The notes under the pieces are model-generated. The model saw nothing but the letters and a program-made list of their open reading frames with translations, was not told the DNA's origin and ran no database searches. DNA of 34,756 nucleotides from an uncultured Campylobacter sp. (GTDB lineage Bacteria; Campylobacterota; Campylobacteria; Campylobacterales; Campylobacteraceae), in contig NZ_CALJPG010000001.1 of the NCBI RefSeq assembly GCF_937980635.1, forward strand, positions 1 to 34,756, read 5' to 3'. The position numbers and the translations under genes were made by a program. Of the stretch, positions 8,357 through 16,467 are shown one piece after another (position 1 is the first letter of the stretch; each line of letters opens with the position of its first letter).

Positions 8357-9490
8357 ATGAATAAAACCGGCTATCTAGCGGGCATGGAGGATATCGGAAG
8401 CGAGATGATGGAGCGCACGCTTGCTCTGCGCGAGGGCTTTTGCGAGGAGGCGAGCGAGGCGGACGTGCAAAGGGCGATCGGCGCGAAAAATAGAACTCTG
8501 CGCGATTTTGCCGCTCTACTAAGCGTGCGCGCGGGCGAGCATTTGGAGCAGATCGCGCAAGCCGCAGCGCGCGAAAAAGCGGCGCATTTCGGCAGCAACA
8601 TCGCCGTTTTCACGCCGATTTACATCTCAAACTACTGCGACAATCTCTGCGTTTACTGCGGCTTTAACTGCAAAAACAAAATCGCGCGCGCAAGGCTCGA
8701 TGAGATGCAGCTGCGAGCGGAGTTTGAGGCGATTGCGGCGAGCGGGCTAGAAGAAATTTTAATCCTCACCGGCGAGAGCGAGAAAAACAGCCCCGTGCGC
8801 TATATCGGGCGCGCCTGCGAGCTCGCGCGGCAGTATTTTAAGGTAATCGGCGTCGAAATTTATCCGCTAAACTCGGCCGATTACGCCTATCTGCACGCTT
8901 GTGGCGTCGATTTCGTCACCGTTTTTCAAGAAACCTACGATCCCGCGCGCTACGCGCAGCTGCATCTTGCGGGCAACAAGCGCGTTTTTGCGTATCGCTT
9001 CGCAGCCCAAGAGCGCGCGATCAGAGGCGGTATGCGCGGCGTGGGCTTTGCGGCGCTTTTGGGCCTCGCAGACTTCCGCCGCGATGCCTTTGCTACGGGC
9101 GTGCACGCGTGGCTGCTTCAGCGCAAGTACCCGCGCGCCGAGATTGCCTTTTCGGTGCCGCGCCTGCGCCCGATCATCAATAACGACAAAATAAACCCGA
9201 AGGACGTCGGCGAGCGCGAGCTGCTGCAGGTGATGTGCGCGTATCGGCTGCTGCTGCCAAGTGCGCAGATCACGATCTCTACGCGCGAGAGGGCGGGCTT
9301 CCGCGACAATGCGATTAGGATCGCAGCGAGCAAAATTTCGGCGGGCGTGAGCGTAGGTATCGGCGGACACAGCGAGCAAAGGGGCGACGAGCAGTTTGAG
9401 ATCAGCGACGCGCGCAGCGTAAGTGAGGTCTGCGAGGCGATCCGCAGCGGCGGGCTGCAGCCGCTGATGAGCGAGTATATCTATGTGTGA
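8357..9490 (+). CDS. thiH: 2-iminoacetate synthase ThiH (radical SAM)
   Basis: ThiH cleaves tyrosine with a 5'-deoxyadenosyl radical to give dehydroglycine for ThiG, plus p-cresol. The 377-residue length is normal. The [4Fe-4S] motif CDNLCVYC gives C94, C98 and C101, and the C-terminal half shows the family's VSVGIGGHSEQ-type segment. The start ATG has AAAAGGAAAA upstream. The last 8 bases overlap the next reading frame (9483), which suggests translational coupling into it. Oxygen-sensitive ThiH rather than ThiO suits a microaerobic or anaerobic lifestyle. Confidence 0.95.
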   Translation: MNKTGYLAGMEDIGSEMMERTLALREGFCEEASEADVQRAIGAKNRTLRDFAALLSVRAGEHLEQIAQAAAREKAAHFGSNIAVFTPIYISNYCDNLCVYCGFNCKNKIARARLDEMQLRAEFEAIAASGLEEILILTGESEKNSPVRYIGRACELARQYFKVIGVEIYPLNSADYAYLHACGVDFVTVFQETYDPARYAQLHLAGNKRVFAYRFAAQERAIRGGMRGVGFAALLGLADFRRDAFATGVHAWLLQRKYPRAEIAFSVPRLRPIINNDKINPKDVGERELLQVMCAYRLLLPSAQITISTRERAGFRDNAIRIAASKISAGVSVGIGGHSEQRGDEQFEISDARSVSEVCEAIRSGGLQPLMSEYIYV

Positions 9491-10097
9491 GGTGCGAAAT
9501 TTTGCCGCGTGCGTGGATGAAATTTATGGCGTTAGACGCGAGATTTATAGCGTCAGGCCCGAGGGCGGATTTTGCGCTACTCGGTGCAGAAGTAAAATTT
9601 GCAACGCAAAATACGACGTCGAATTTTGTAGCGCCGCATGTCGTGATAAAATTTCTGGCGCCATAACGGATGGTAAATTTTTTGGCACTGCGTTAGCGAG
9701 TGCGGGAAATTTTGAGCTACAAAATACGCGTGTAAATTTAAGACTTAGGAACACATATGCGGATTTAAAATTTAAAGGCGGTGCAAATTTCGAGCCCTCG
9801 GGCGGCATAAATTTTAAATTTAAAAACGGCGCGAGCTTCGGGCTCTTATGCGGCAGCAACGTGAGATCGCTAAAATCAAACGACCGGGCGAACGCTTTGA
9901 GCTCCGGCGGCGCGATGGAAATTTTAGCCATTGTCTCGGCGGGCGAAATTTTGAAATATGGCGTGACGGCGGGGATTTCGGCGCTCGCCCTAGCAAGTAA
10001 AATTTTAATCCCTAGCATCGCAGGCAAAATTTTAAATTTGAGTGCTGCCTCGCGCACGGATATTGAGCTTAAAGGAGCGGGCGTATGCAGGATTTAG
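9483..10097 (+). CDS. Low-complexity bridging ORF between thiH and thiE, unknown function
   Basis: This 204-codon frame starts inside the thiH end (8-base overlap) and ends inside the thiE start (13-base overlap). I recognise no family. The sequence is low-complexity, with AAATTT or AAAATTT about every 20-30 bases giving runs of Lys-Phe, Asn-Phe or Lys-Ile. The middle (about residues 75-120) shows a loose five-residue rhythm (NLRLR, NFEPS, NFKFK, SFGLL). There are several cysteines in the first 60 residues. It looks like filler that has stayed open and keeps ribosomes running from thiH to thiE, rather than a conserved enzyme. Whether a protein accumulates is unknown. Confidence 0.4.
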   Translation: MCEVRNFAACVDEIYGVRREIYSVRPEGGFCATRCRSKICNAKYDVEFCSAACRDKISGAITDGKFFGTALASAGNFELQNTRVNLRLRNTYADLKFKGGANFEPSGGINFKFKNGASFGLLCGSNVRSLKSNDRANALSSGGAMEILAIVSAGEILKYGVTAGISALALASKILIPSIAGKILNLSAASRTDIELKGAGVCRI

Positions 10098-11314
10098 AGC
10101 TTGCTTCGCGCATTACGATCATCACAAATCGCGCGCTCTGCGGCGGTGAGGCGGCGCTGCTTGCGCGCATAACGGATTTTGCCGCGGCGGGCGTAGGCGA
10201 GATCGTCGTGCGCGAAAAGGATTTAGACGAAGCGGCCTATGCGGCGCTGTTTGGTAAAATTTTACTCGCCTGCAAGAGCGGGCTCTGTGCGAATACAGCC
10301 CGCGCAGAAGGGATTTTTGCAGATGAAGCTTGCGCTACTAAATTTAGCGAAACTCAAGCTTTCGCGGGCGGATTAGACGCGAGCGCGGTCTGCGCGGATA
10401 AAATTTCGCTCTACGAGCGCGACGAGGACGAAGTTTCTCGAAAAAAGCTCGATTTGGGCGGCGGCAAGAGCGAGCTTTGCGCGGATACAGCCCGCAAGCA
10501 CGGTGCCGCCACAGATGAGATACGGTCTAAAAATTCCGCTTGCGTTTTAGATGAAATTTTGTCTGAAAATTTTACCAGCGCTGCAAACTGCGCGAATGAT
10601 AGCGCACCGGGCGAGATTTCGCTTCGCGGCGTCGTATGCGAAACGAAACCAGCGGCAAAAGGCGTACGGGGCGCAGAAAATGCGGAAAGGATGCAGGGTG
10701 CGCAAAGTACAGAAAATGCAAATGATGTGCATAGTGCAAAAAATGCGGGGAGCTCGCAGAGCTCGCAGTACGCAGAAAACTCGGAAAGTATAGAGGGTGT
10801 AGAAAATTCACAGAGCGTGAAAAGGGCGGAAAACTTGGAGAATGCAAAGGACGTGCAAAGCGCGGAGAGTGCAAGGCGCCTGCCTGCGATCTTTGTGCAT
10901 AATTTTGCAGATTTTGCGCTGCGGGCGGGTGAGAGAAATTTATGGCTGCCGCTCGGGGTTTTGCGGGGCTTCAGCGCGGCGCGCGGCGCGGAGTTTTTGC
11001 GCGCAAATTTCAAAAAACTGGTCGCTTCCTGCCACAGCGAGGCGGAGGCGCGCGAGGCGCTGGAGCTGGGCGCGAGCGCGATCTGTCTGAGCCATATCTT
11101 CGCGACCGATTGCAAGGCGGGGCTCACACCGAAGGGGCTAAATTTGATCCGCGCCGTGCGTGGGTTTTACGACGGTGAAATTTACGCGCTGGGCGGCATA
11201 ACGCCGCGCAATTTCACCTCCGTCCTACGCGCGGGAGCCGATAGGATCGCCGTTATGAGCTCAGCGATGGCGACGCGGGACGCGAGTGATTTCATAAGAA
11301 AATTTAAGAAATGA
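10085..11314 (+). CDS. thiE: Thiamine phosphate synthase ThiE-like, with about 200-residue internal insert
   Basis: ThiE couples the thiazole and pyrimidine phosphates to thiamine phosphate. Residues 1-63 (RITIITNRALC, GEIVVREKDL) and 265-409 (ASAICLSHIF, LGGITPRNF, GADRIAVMSS) form the TIM barrel. Together they make about 208 residues, the normal ThiE size. Residues 64-264 (10274-10876) are an extra Ala/Asn/Ser/Glu-rich stretch with imperfect repeats such as TENANDVHSA and AENLENAKDVQSA. A 30-base near-identical pair (10274-10303 and 10466-10495) encodes KSGLCANTAR and KSELCADTAR. AAAGGAG precedes the ATG. The core looks intact; whether the insert is tolerated as a disordered loop is inference. 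Confidence 0.85.
   Translation: MQDLELASRITIITNRALCGGEAALLARITDFAAAGVGEIVVREKDLDEAAYAALFGKILLACKSGLCANTARAEGIFADEACATKFSETQAFAGGLDASAVCADKISLYERDEDEVSRKKLDLGGGKSELCADTARKHGAATDEIRSKNSACVLDEILSENFTSAANCANDSAPGEISLRGVVCETKPAAKGVRGAENAERMQGAQSTENANDVHSAKNAGSSQSSQYAENSESIEGVENSQSVKRAENLENAKDVQSAESARRLPAIFVHNFADFALRAGERNLWLPLGVLRGFSAARGAEFLRANFKKLVASCHSEAEAREALELGASAICLSHIFATDCKAGLTPKGLNLIRAVRGFYDGEIYALGGITPRNFTSVLRAGADRIAVMSSAMATRDASDFIRKFKK
10274..10876 (+). repeat. Low-complexity in-frame insert within thiE
   Basis: The insert splits the ThiE barrel after the first REKDL region. It contains a 30-base imperfect direct repeat and, from about 10660, a run of short repeats built on GAAAATGC/GCAAA words that encode Asn, Ala, Ser and Glu. 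It is open in the coding frame for its whole length. Confidence 0.75.
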
Positions 11315-11494
11315 ATCGATCCGAAAATGCGGTCCGTTTCTTTTGCTGCGCGCCTTGCTGTAGTAATTGCGCTGTATGCGGCGCGATGCAAAACACATTT
11401 TAAATAAAATCAAAAACGCGCGAAACGGGCGCAATTTATTGCGATTTAAGCCCAAAGTTATAAAATACGAGCGATTTAAGCTTAAGGATATTTT

Positions 11495-12511
11495 TTGGAT
11501 AAAGTGCGGTTTGAGAAATCTAAAAAGCCTCTAAACGAAGGGCGCCGGAACTTAAAGCAAAAGTTGCGAAAAGGCGCTAGCGCCGACATCTTTGACGATG
11601 CAGATTTAAGCGATACAACGGATCACAGCTCATTAAATTTAAACGATACAAATTTGAGTAGTAAAAGCTTTAAAAATGCGAATTTTAATCCAGCAGACCC
11701 CAAATCGCAAGCCGATCATCTTTGCGGCGCAAATTTCCGAGATAGAAATTTAAACGACATAAATTTAAACTCAAAAGATGAGGTAAAATTTCAAAATTTA
11801 AACCCTGGCGGTATTTCATCGCGGGGCGCTAAAACTCGTGATTACGATAAAGAGCCGCTAGTCATCAAAGATTATATAACGATCGTATATATTATAACTA
11901 TAGCGGTATTACTTTGTTTTGCCATGTTTATAAATTTAGTATTTAATATCCCCTACGATAGAAAAGTTGCAAATATTTTACTTACTGTACCTTTAGTTGC
12001 CAGAGTCCTTAAGGGTTTTTCGCAGCATTACGGAAGGAAATTTATATTTTTAAACTCAAGCATAAAATGTATAAAATCAGGCGAGCAGCTCGTAATGAAA
12101 TTTGATGAGATTTTATATTTCAAAAAGACTTTCGCATTTTTTTATGAAAGCGAAACACATAAATATACGGAAACGGAAAGGATTATAGGAAAAACCTGCC
12201 TCGCCATATACGTACTTGCTTATATTTATGGCGCGATATTTGATGACTCTATGATAGTCTTTATAATGTTATTTTGCTGCATGGGAGCGGTTATCTTTCT
12301 TTTTATACCGCAAATGATTTTTCATTTGTTTAGGGGCGGCTTATTTTCATGTAGGTTTGTCGATGCTTTAATTATAGACGCACTTTACAATAAATTTTTT
12401 ATATTTATACCCACTAATAAAGAATATAACGAGCTGAAAAAATATATGAAATTAAAATTTAATAAAGACCTAGACGCGCCAAATTATCTTTTAAGAGTTA
12501 AAAATTTTTAA
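11495..12511 (+). CDS. Membrane protein of unknown function with pentapeptide-like N-terminal region
   Basis: I do not recognise the family. Residues 1 to about 110 are hydrophilic. They show a five-residue rhythm with central Leu or Phe (LNLNDTNLSSKSFKNANF and ANFRDRNLNDINL), as in pentapeptide-repeat proteins. Three hydrophobic segments follow: about residues 127-150, 230-247 and 253-280. The C-terminal part after them is basic and may be cytoplasmic. The start is a TTG with AAGGA six bases upstream; no ATG fits. The C-terminal two-thirds is more AT-rich than the neighbours. The 3' end faces the DUF3108 gene with 28 bases between stops. Confidence 0.65.
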   Translation: MDKVRFEKSKKPLNEGRRNLKQKLRKGASADIFDDADLSDTTDHSSLNLNDTNLSSKSFKNANFNPADPKSQADHLCGANFRDRNLNDINLNSKDEVKFQNLNPGGISSRGAKTRDYDKEPLVIKDYITIVYIITIAVLLCFAMFINLVFNIPYDRKVANILLTVPLVARVLKGFSQHYGRKFIFLNSSIKCIKSGEQLVMKFDEILYFKKTFAFFYESETHKYTETERIIGKTCLAIYVLAYIYGAIFDDSMIVFIMLFCCMGAVIFLFIPQMIFHLFRGGLFSCRFVDALIIDALYNKFFIFIPTNKEYNELKKYMKLKFNKDLDAPNYLLRVKNF

Positions 12512-12539
12512 CTCAGGCATTTTTCGAATCCACGAAGTC

Positions 12540-13397
12540 TCATTCCACGAGCCGCGCGCGGATATCGCCGAAGAGCAGCACGTCCTTCAAAACGGCGCGA
12601 TCGGCGTAACCGCGCTCGTTTAGGCTCAGGTGCAGCTCGCCTCGGCTGCTCGAAAATATCGGCTGGTTGATGAAAACCACGTAGATCGCCGTAGCCTGCT
12701 TATCCGCGTCCGCGCCGTGCCCTTTAAAATTTACGTCCGTTGTGCCGGTTTTCGTGTCTGCTCCGCTAGAGCTTGCGCTTGCCGCTGCGCCGGAGTTTGT
12801 ATCCGCTTCGCTAGGCGGCGCGACGCCAAGCTCGCTCGCGATATTTGCAGCGGCGCTTCCGCGCGGCCTTTCGATGTCGATCCTTCCGTCGGCGCTTTTT
12901 GCGCCCGCGGCTCGGACGAAAAATTTATCGCCCGAGTGCGGGATCTTAGAGAAATTGAAAAACAAACTCAGCAGGTCGTTCGTCGCAAAATAGGGCAAAA
13001 TTTCATCGCTTACGAGCTGTAGCTCGCCGCCCGCGCCCTTGAACTTTTGAAATTTTATCGTTTTGCGCGCGTAGTCGAAGGTGTAGGTTTTACGCTCGTT
13101 TTTCGTCGTTTTGCCCTTTTTGCGCGAGACCTCGTGGACGTAGAGATCGGGCATCAAAAGCCCCGCCACGATGCGCCCCTTTGAGCGAAAGCTCTCGCGC
13201 CTTTGCCCGCTTAGGCTGCCCGCGACACCCTGCGCAACGGCATCCATGAATATCTCGTAGCGATCGCCCTGCCGCACGAACCGCGTATTTGCGCTGCCGA
13301 CCGCGCCGAAAACGCCGAAGGAAATCTCATATTTCGCGCTGATCGTCTCGCCCAAAAGCGCGCTCGCGCACAAAATCAAAGTAGCAAAAAATTTCAT
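12540..13397 (-). CDS. Exported DUF3108-like protein with Ala/Ser-rich insert
   Basis: Residues 1-16 form a signal peptide, so the protein is periplasmic or surface-facing. The body resembles DUF3108 proteins: YEISFGVFGAVG near the start, a polar beta-rich middle with FDYARKTIKF, DLLSLFFNFSKIPHSGDKF, and a C-terminal ELHLSLNERG. The function of DUF3108 is not established. Residues 187-232 (PPSEADTNSGAAASASSSGAD and on) are low-complexity and look inserted into an otherwise ordinary protein of about 240 residues. The ATG at 13397 begins a clear MKFF signal. Family call is by eye and moderately certain. Confidence 0.7.
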   Translation of the reverse strand: MKFFATLILCASALLGETISAKYEISFGVFGAVGSANTRFVRQGDRYEIFMDAVAQGVAGSLSGQRRESFRSKGRIVAGLLMPDLYVHEVSRKKGKTTKNERKTYTFDYARKTIKFQKFKGAGGELQLVSDEILPYFATNDLLSLFFNFSKIPHSGDKFFVRAAGAKSADGRIDIERPRGSAAANIASELGVAPPSEADTNSGAAASASSSGADTKTGTTDVNFKGHGADADKQATAIYVVFINQPIFSSSRGELHLSLNERGYADRAVLKDVLLFGDIRARLVE

Positions 13398-13435
13398 CTC
13401 TACCGTCCTTCTGCTTTGCAGCGCCCCATCATAAG

Positions 13436-13465
13436 GCGCCCGTTAAATTTACGCTCTGCGCGCCG
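13436..13465 (+). repeat. 30-bp direct repeat, copy 1
   Basis: This is identical to 13796-13825. The sequences flanking the two copies do not match beyond the repeat. Confidence 0.85.
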
Positions 13466-13795
13466 CTCGTAAAGCTCGCGCGGGAATCTGCGCCGAGTTT
13501 GTAAAATTTACCATAAAAAGCAAAACTCGCGCCGCCCATTTCATTTTCTCATAGCGTGATTATTAAATATCAGCCACCGCTCCTTGCCGTTGTGAAAGGC
13601 CGCGCCGTGTGCGCCTAAAGATGCCGACTGTCGCCGCTTTTATATTTACGATGCATATACGGCTCGGCGCGCGCTTGCCAGAAATCGGAGCGATTTTATA
13701 TTTCGTGCAGGCTGCTTCATCGTAAAGCGCGCCTGTGAATAAAATCAAAATTTCATATTGCGGCTATGTTTGTACTTTGCGCTAGCTGCTACGCC

Positions 13796-13825
13796 GCGCC
13801 CGTTAAATTTACGCTCTGCGCGCCG
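13796..13825 (+). repeat. 30-bp direct repeat, copy 2
   Basis: This is identical to 13436-13465, 360 bases upstream. It could be a recombination scar or a small dispersed repeat. Confidence 0.85.
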
Positions 13826-13911
13826 CCGTTTCGTGCTGCAAATACAGCCGCGTCGGTCGTTAGCAAATCCGCTCAAATTTAAACGACTCGCCGCGGGTCA
13901 AATTCGTAAAT

Positions 13912-14163
13912 TTAGTCCTTCCAAAGCCACCATTTCAGCTTGGCTTTGTCGGGATGGGGCGTGTTGGCGTAGTAGCTGGCCTCGGTAAACGTAGAGGATG
14001 CACCTGTCGCTACCGCGTCCGAGCGCCTTTGTGCGTTCAAACATCTGCTCGGATCCGCGCCCTTTAGAGAAGCGATGTCAGTGTAGCCCAGCGCCAGCAG
14101 ATCGGCCTCTGTCGCCTCGCCGACATAGGGGATTTTCTTAAAATCACTCGCGCCTTTACTCAA
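13912..14163 (-). CDS. Cdd1-like helix-hairpin-helix protein with a compensated double frameshift
   Basis: The 83-residue frame begins at a TTG with GGAG six bases upstream. It opens with an HhH domain (IPYVGEATEADLLALGYTDIASLKGADP) and ends YYANTPHPDKAKLKWWLWKD, both typical of the Cdd1/pathogenicity-locus family. The 24 or so residues between (about 13980-14052) do not fit. Reading that stretch one base over gives EQMFERTKALGRGSDRCILY and then VYR, exactly the family's DRC-LYV-R core. So one base is missing near 14051 and one is extra near 13981. The pair restores the frame but scrambles the middle, so the product is probably inactive unless the DNA has sequencing errors. The biochemical role of the family is not established. 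Confidence 0.75.
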   Translation of the reverse strand: MSKGASDFKKIPYVGEATEADLLALGYTDIASLKGADPSRCLNAQRRSDAVATGASSTFTEASYYANTPHPDKAKLKWWLWKD

Positions 14164-14793
14164 ATTTTACTCCAATATTTATTTAGATTTCGCCAGACTC
14201 GCCATTTGGATAAAATTTTAGAACCCTTCGAGAGTGCGGAATTTTAAAATTTCACTCGTGTGAGGCAAATTTTAAAATTTTATCCACGCGGTGCGAAAAA
14301 TTTTTAAAATTTTACCTCGCCGCCGGGCCGCCGCCGCGCTTATGTGCGCCTCTTTTTAGTGCTAAGACGCCTGCCGTCGCGCTCGTTATCGGAAATTTTA
14401 TCCGCAAGCTAGCAGGGGGCTTGGACGCGGCAAAGTTTGAACGTTTTTAATCTCCCCCCAACGGAGTAAATTTACGCTTCCGCCTTGCGCCAAATGCAAA
14501 AATCTGATACGTTTGTTTTAAACTCAAACGGGTAAATTTGAACCGGTTGTAGTCGAAAGCGCTATACTTTACCGCGAGTTTTAAGCTCCAACAGAGCAAA
14601 TTTTACATGCTAACCATACGGCGGCTATCGACGAAGCTCCTACGTTTCAAACTCTAACGGATTTTGTAAAAAGATGACGACGGCGTTTCGGAAGTCATCC
14701 GAACCGCTTTTGTGCGCGTTTTGATTAAAATTTCTTTCGCGCGGAAACGGCGCTTAAAACGAGCTTGCGTCAAATTTTATGTAAGCTTGAGCG
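14164..14793. other. 0.6-kb spacer with clustered AAATTTTAAAATTT units
   Basis: No gene is visible. Near 14240-14312 three AAATTTTAAAATTT-type units follow each other at about 30-35 base intervals (one exact, at 14267-14280). The rest is mixed composition with short AAATTT words and a few T-rich runs. Confidence 0.65.
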
Positions 14794-15480
14794 TTAAATT
14801 TGACCCAAAATCCTCTCGCAAATTTCGCGAGGATCGGCGCTTTGATAGATCGGACGACCTACCACGATAAAATCAGCCTCTGCCTCGCGCGCGACGCCTA
14901 GATCCGCTACTCGCTTTTGATCTGCCGCGCTCTCGCCAAACGGCCTTACGCCCGGGCAAAGCGTGATAAATTTTGCGCTCGTTGCGTCCTTTATCAGGCG
15001 GCTTTCGTATGCCGAGCAGACCATACCGTCAAGCCCCGCTTCATAGCTCATCACGCTAAATTTACGCACGGCGTCGTTTAAATTTTGCTCGTAAACCGCA
15101 CTAAATTCAGCCTGATCAAAGCTCGTTAGCGCAGAGACCGCAAGCACCAGCGGGCGCAAACCGAGCTTGTCCAGTCGCTCCATCACCGTAGCCATCGCGC
15201 GTTTGCCGCTGCTTGCATGCACGTTTATCATATCTACGCCAAGCTTAGCGATCTCCTCGGCGGCATCGGCCATCGTGTTTGGGATGTCGTAGAGCTTTAG
15301 ATCGAGGAAAATTTTAAAATTTCCAAGCTTTTTTAGCTCCTCCACAAAACCCGCACCGTCGCGCAAATAAGCTCGCAGCCCAACTTTGAGCCAAATTTTA
15401 TCCGAAAAGTCCGTAAGCTCACCCGCTAGCTGCAAGCACTCCTGCTTCGAGCCCAAATCAAGCGCGACACAGAGCTTCAC
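14794..15480 (-). CDS. pyrF: Orotidine 5'-phosphate decarboxylase
   Basis: PyrF converts OMP to UMP, the last step of de novo pyrimidine synthesis. The 228-residue protein is full length. The catalytic tetrad region FLDLKLYDIPNT places D60, K62 and D65, with the opening CVALDLGSKQE and the phosphate-binding VVGRPIYQS near the end. The start codon overlaps the nusB stop by 4 bases. An AAATTTTAAAATTT word (15309-15322) lies inside the gene in a permitted place. It belongs to the ribH-nusB-pyrF operon, an order I recall from C. jejuni. Confidence 0.95.
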   Translation of the reverse strand: MKLCVALDLGSKQECLQLAGELTDFSDKIWLKVGLRAYLRDGAGFVEELKKLGNFKIFLDLKLYDIPNTMADAAEEIAKLGVDMINVHASSGKRAMATVMERLDKLGLRPLVLAVSALTSFDQAEFSAVYEQNLNDAVRKFSVMSYEAGLDGMVCSAYESRLIKDATSAKFITLCPGVRPFGESAADQKRVADLGVAREAEADFIVVGRPIYQSADPREICERILGQI

Positions 15481-16466
15481 CGTTTATCCTTGCCGCGTAC
15501 CGCGCCTTTGTTGCCAGCAGATTTTTTCGGCGCGGTAGAGATTTTGCGCCCTGCGCTACTTTTGGGTGCTGTATTTTTACCCGCAGCGCCCTTTTTCGGT
15601 GCTGCGCTTTTGCCGACTCTGAAATTTCTATCCGCACCCTCTTTTTTCGGCGCGACGTCTTTTCCTTGTTCGCCTATCTTAAAATTTTTACTTCGCTCGC
15701 CCGTTTTGAAATTTTTGCCCGTTTTCTCCGTCTTAAATTTATCTCCGGTCTTAAAATTTCCCTCCGTTTTAAATTTTTTGCTTGCGACGGATTTTTTAGC
15801 GGGCGCACTGCGAGTTTTCAAATTAGCGGGCTTTTTAGACGGTCTGCTTCTGCTCGCCGTAGAATTTTTCGGCGTGCCGCCCCTCTTTGCTCTCGTAAAA
15901 TTTTTTGTCTCATCGTCCGCGCCTGCGGGGATGAAATTTTTCGCCGTATCGTCGCTGCCTGAAACAGCGGAGTTTTTCGCCGTAGCAGGCTTAAAATTTT
16001 TGGCTGCCTCCGTGGTTACCTCGAGATTTTCGCTTGCCGTCGCAGTCGGCTTGGAAATTGTATCCGCTGTGATATTTACGGGGCTATCTTTCAGCGCATC
16101 CAGCACGCCGTTTATAAATTTAGACGAGATGCCAAGCTCCTTGGCGGAGTTGATTGCTTCGTTGATGACAATGCCCGCGTCGGTGTCCGTAAAGCGCAAC
16201 TCATACGCCCCGAGCCGCAGTATCGCGCGCTCCAGAGCCGAAATTTCGGCGAGCTTAAATTCCTTTAAATTTTCATCTATCAGCGCATCGACCGCGGCGA
16301 GATTTTCGCTAGCGCCGCGCAGAAGCGCCAGCGTCCAGTTGCGCTGCTCGTTGCGAATGCGCTTCTCTTCCAGATACTCGTCCGCAAAGTCCTCGCCGCC
16401 GCCGTTCATATCGCGGGAGTAGAGCAGCGAGATCGCAGCGAGCCTGGCTTGGTGTCTGGTGGCCAT
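15477..16466 (-). CDS. nusB: Transcription antitermination factor NusB with long basic C-terminal tail
   Basis: NusB binds boxA RNA with NusE (S10) and promotes antitermination on rRNA operons. Residues 1 to about 130 are a normal all-helical NusB (RHQARLAAISLLYS, LERAILRLGAYEL, VINEAINSAKELG, FINGVLDAL). Residues 131-329 are an added tail that is Lys/Ala/Ser-rich and highly basic. It carries imperfect repeats such as GNFKTGDKFKTE and KNFKTGERSKNFKIGE, then KSAAPKKGAAGKN. Its Lys-Phe pairs come from AAATTT words. The tail could add nonspecific RNA affinity or be neutral. The ATG lies one base after the ribH stop, and the stop overlaps pyrF. Confidence 0.9.
   Translation of the reverse strand: MATRHQARLAAISLLYSRDMNGGGEDFADEYLEEKRIRNEQRNWTLALLRGASENLAAVDALIDENLKEFKLAEISALERAILRLGAYELRFTDTDAGIVINEAINSAKELGISSKFINGVLDALKDSPVNITADTISKPTATASENLEVTTEAAKNFKPATAKNSAVSGSDDTAKNFIPAGADDETKNFTRAKRGGTPKNSTASRSRPSKKPANLKTRSAPAKKSVASKKFKTEGNFKTGDKFKTEKTGKNFKTGERSKNFKIGEQGKDVAPKKEGADRNFRVGKSAAPKKGAAGKNTAPKSSAGRKISTAPKKSAGNKGAVRGKDKR
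15480..16076 (-). repeat. Low-complexity 3' extension of nusB
   Basis: This segment encodes the tail of NusB. On the coding strand it repeats units around AAATTTTAAGAC and AAATTT every 20-40 bases, giving NFK/KFK motifs. Its end still overlaps the pyrF start, so the operon coupling is kept. Confidence 0.75.
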
Positions 16467-16467
16467 T

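Larger units (their letters stand above)
13398..13911. other. 0.5-kb spacer with a 30-bp direct repeat
   Basis: No credible gene is present. The same 30 bases occur at 13436-13465 and 13796-13825; both copies begin GCGCCCGTTAAATTTACGCT and end CTGCGCGCCG. The DNA between is GC-rich with scattered AAATTT. Confidence 0.7.

Noticed and set aside
8867..9379. 170-codon minus-strand frame inside thiH
   Set aside because: Shadow of a GC-rich gene with a clear ThiH on the other strand.
9545..10057. 170-codon minus-strand frame opposite the thiH-thiE bridging ORF
   Set aside because: No start signals and no domain; the AAATTT words keep several frames open at once. The sense frame fits the operon better, though neither may be a real gene.
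10411..11127. 238-codon open frame on the minus strand within thiE
   Set aside because: It lies opposite the low-complexity insert and the ThiE core; Ser/Phe/Ala-rich mirror of the repeat.
14240..14320. Evenly spaced AAATTTTAAAATTT units as a CRISPR array
   Set aside because: Only three short units with no constant repeat of 25-40 bases, no cas genes nearby and the same word occurring elsewhere singly.
15490..16422. 310-codon open frame on the plus strand opposite nusB
   Set aside because: It is antisense to the NusB core and tail, low-complexity, with no ribosome binding site; an artefact of the Lys-rich repeat tail.
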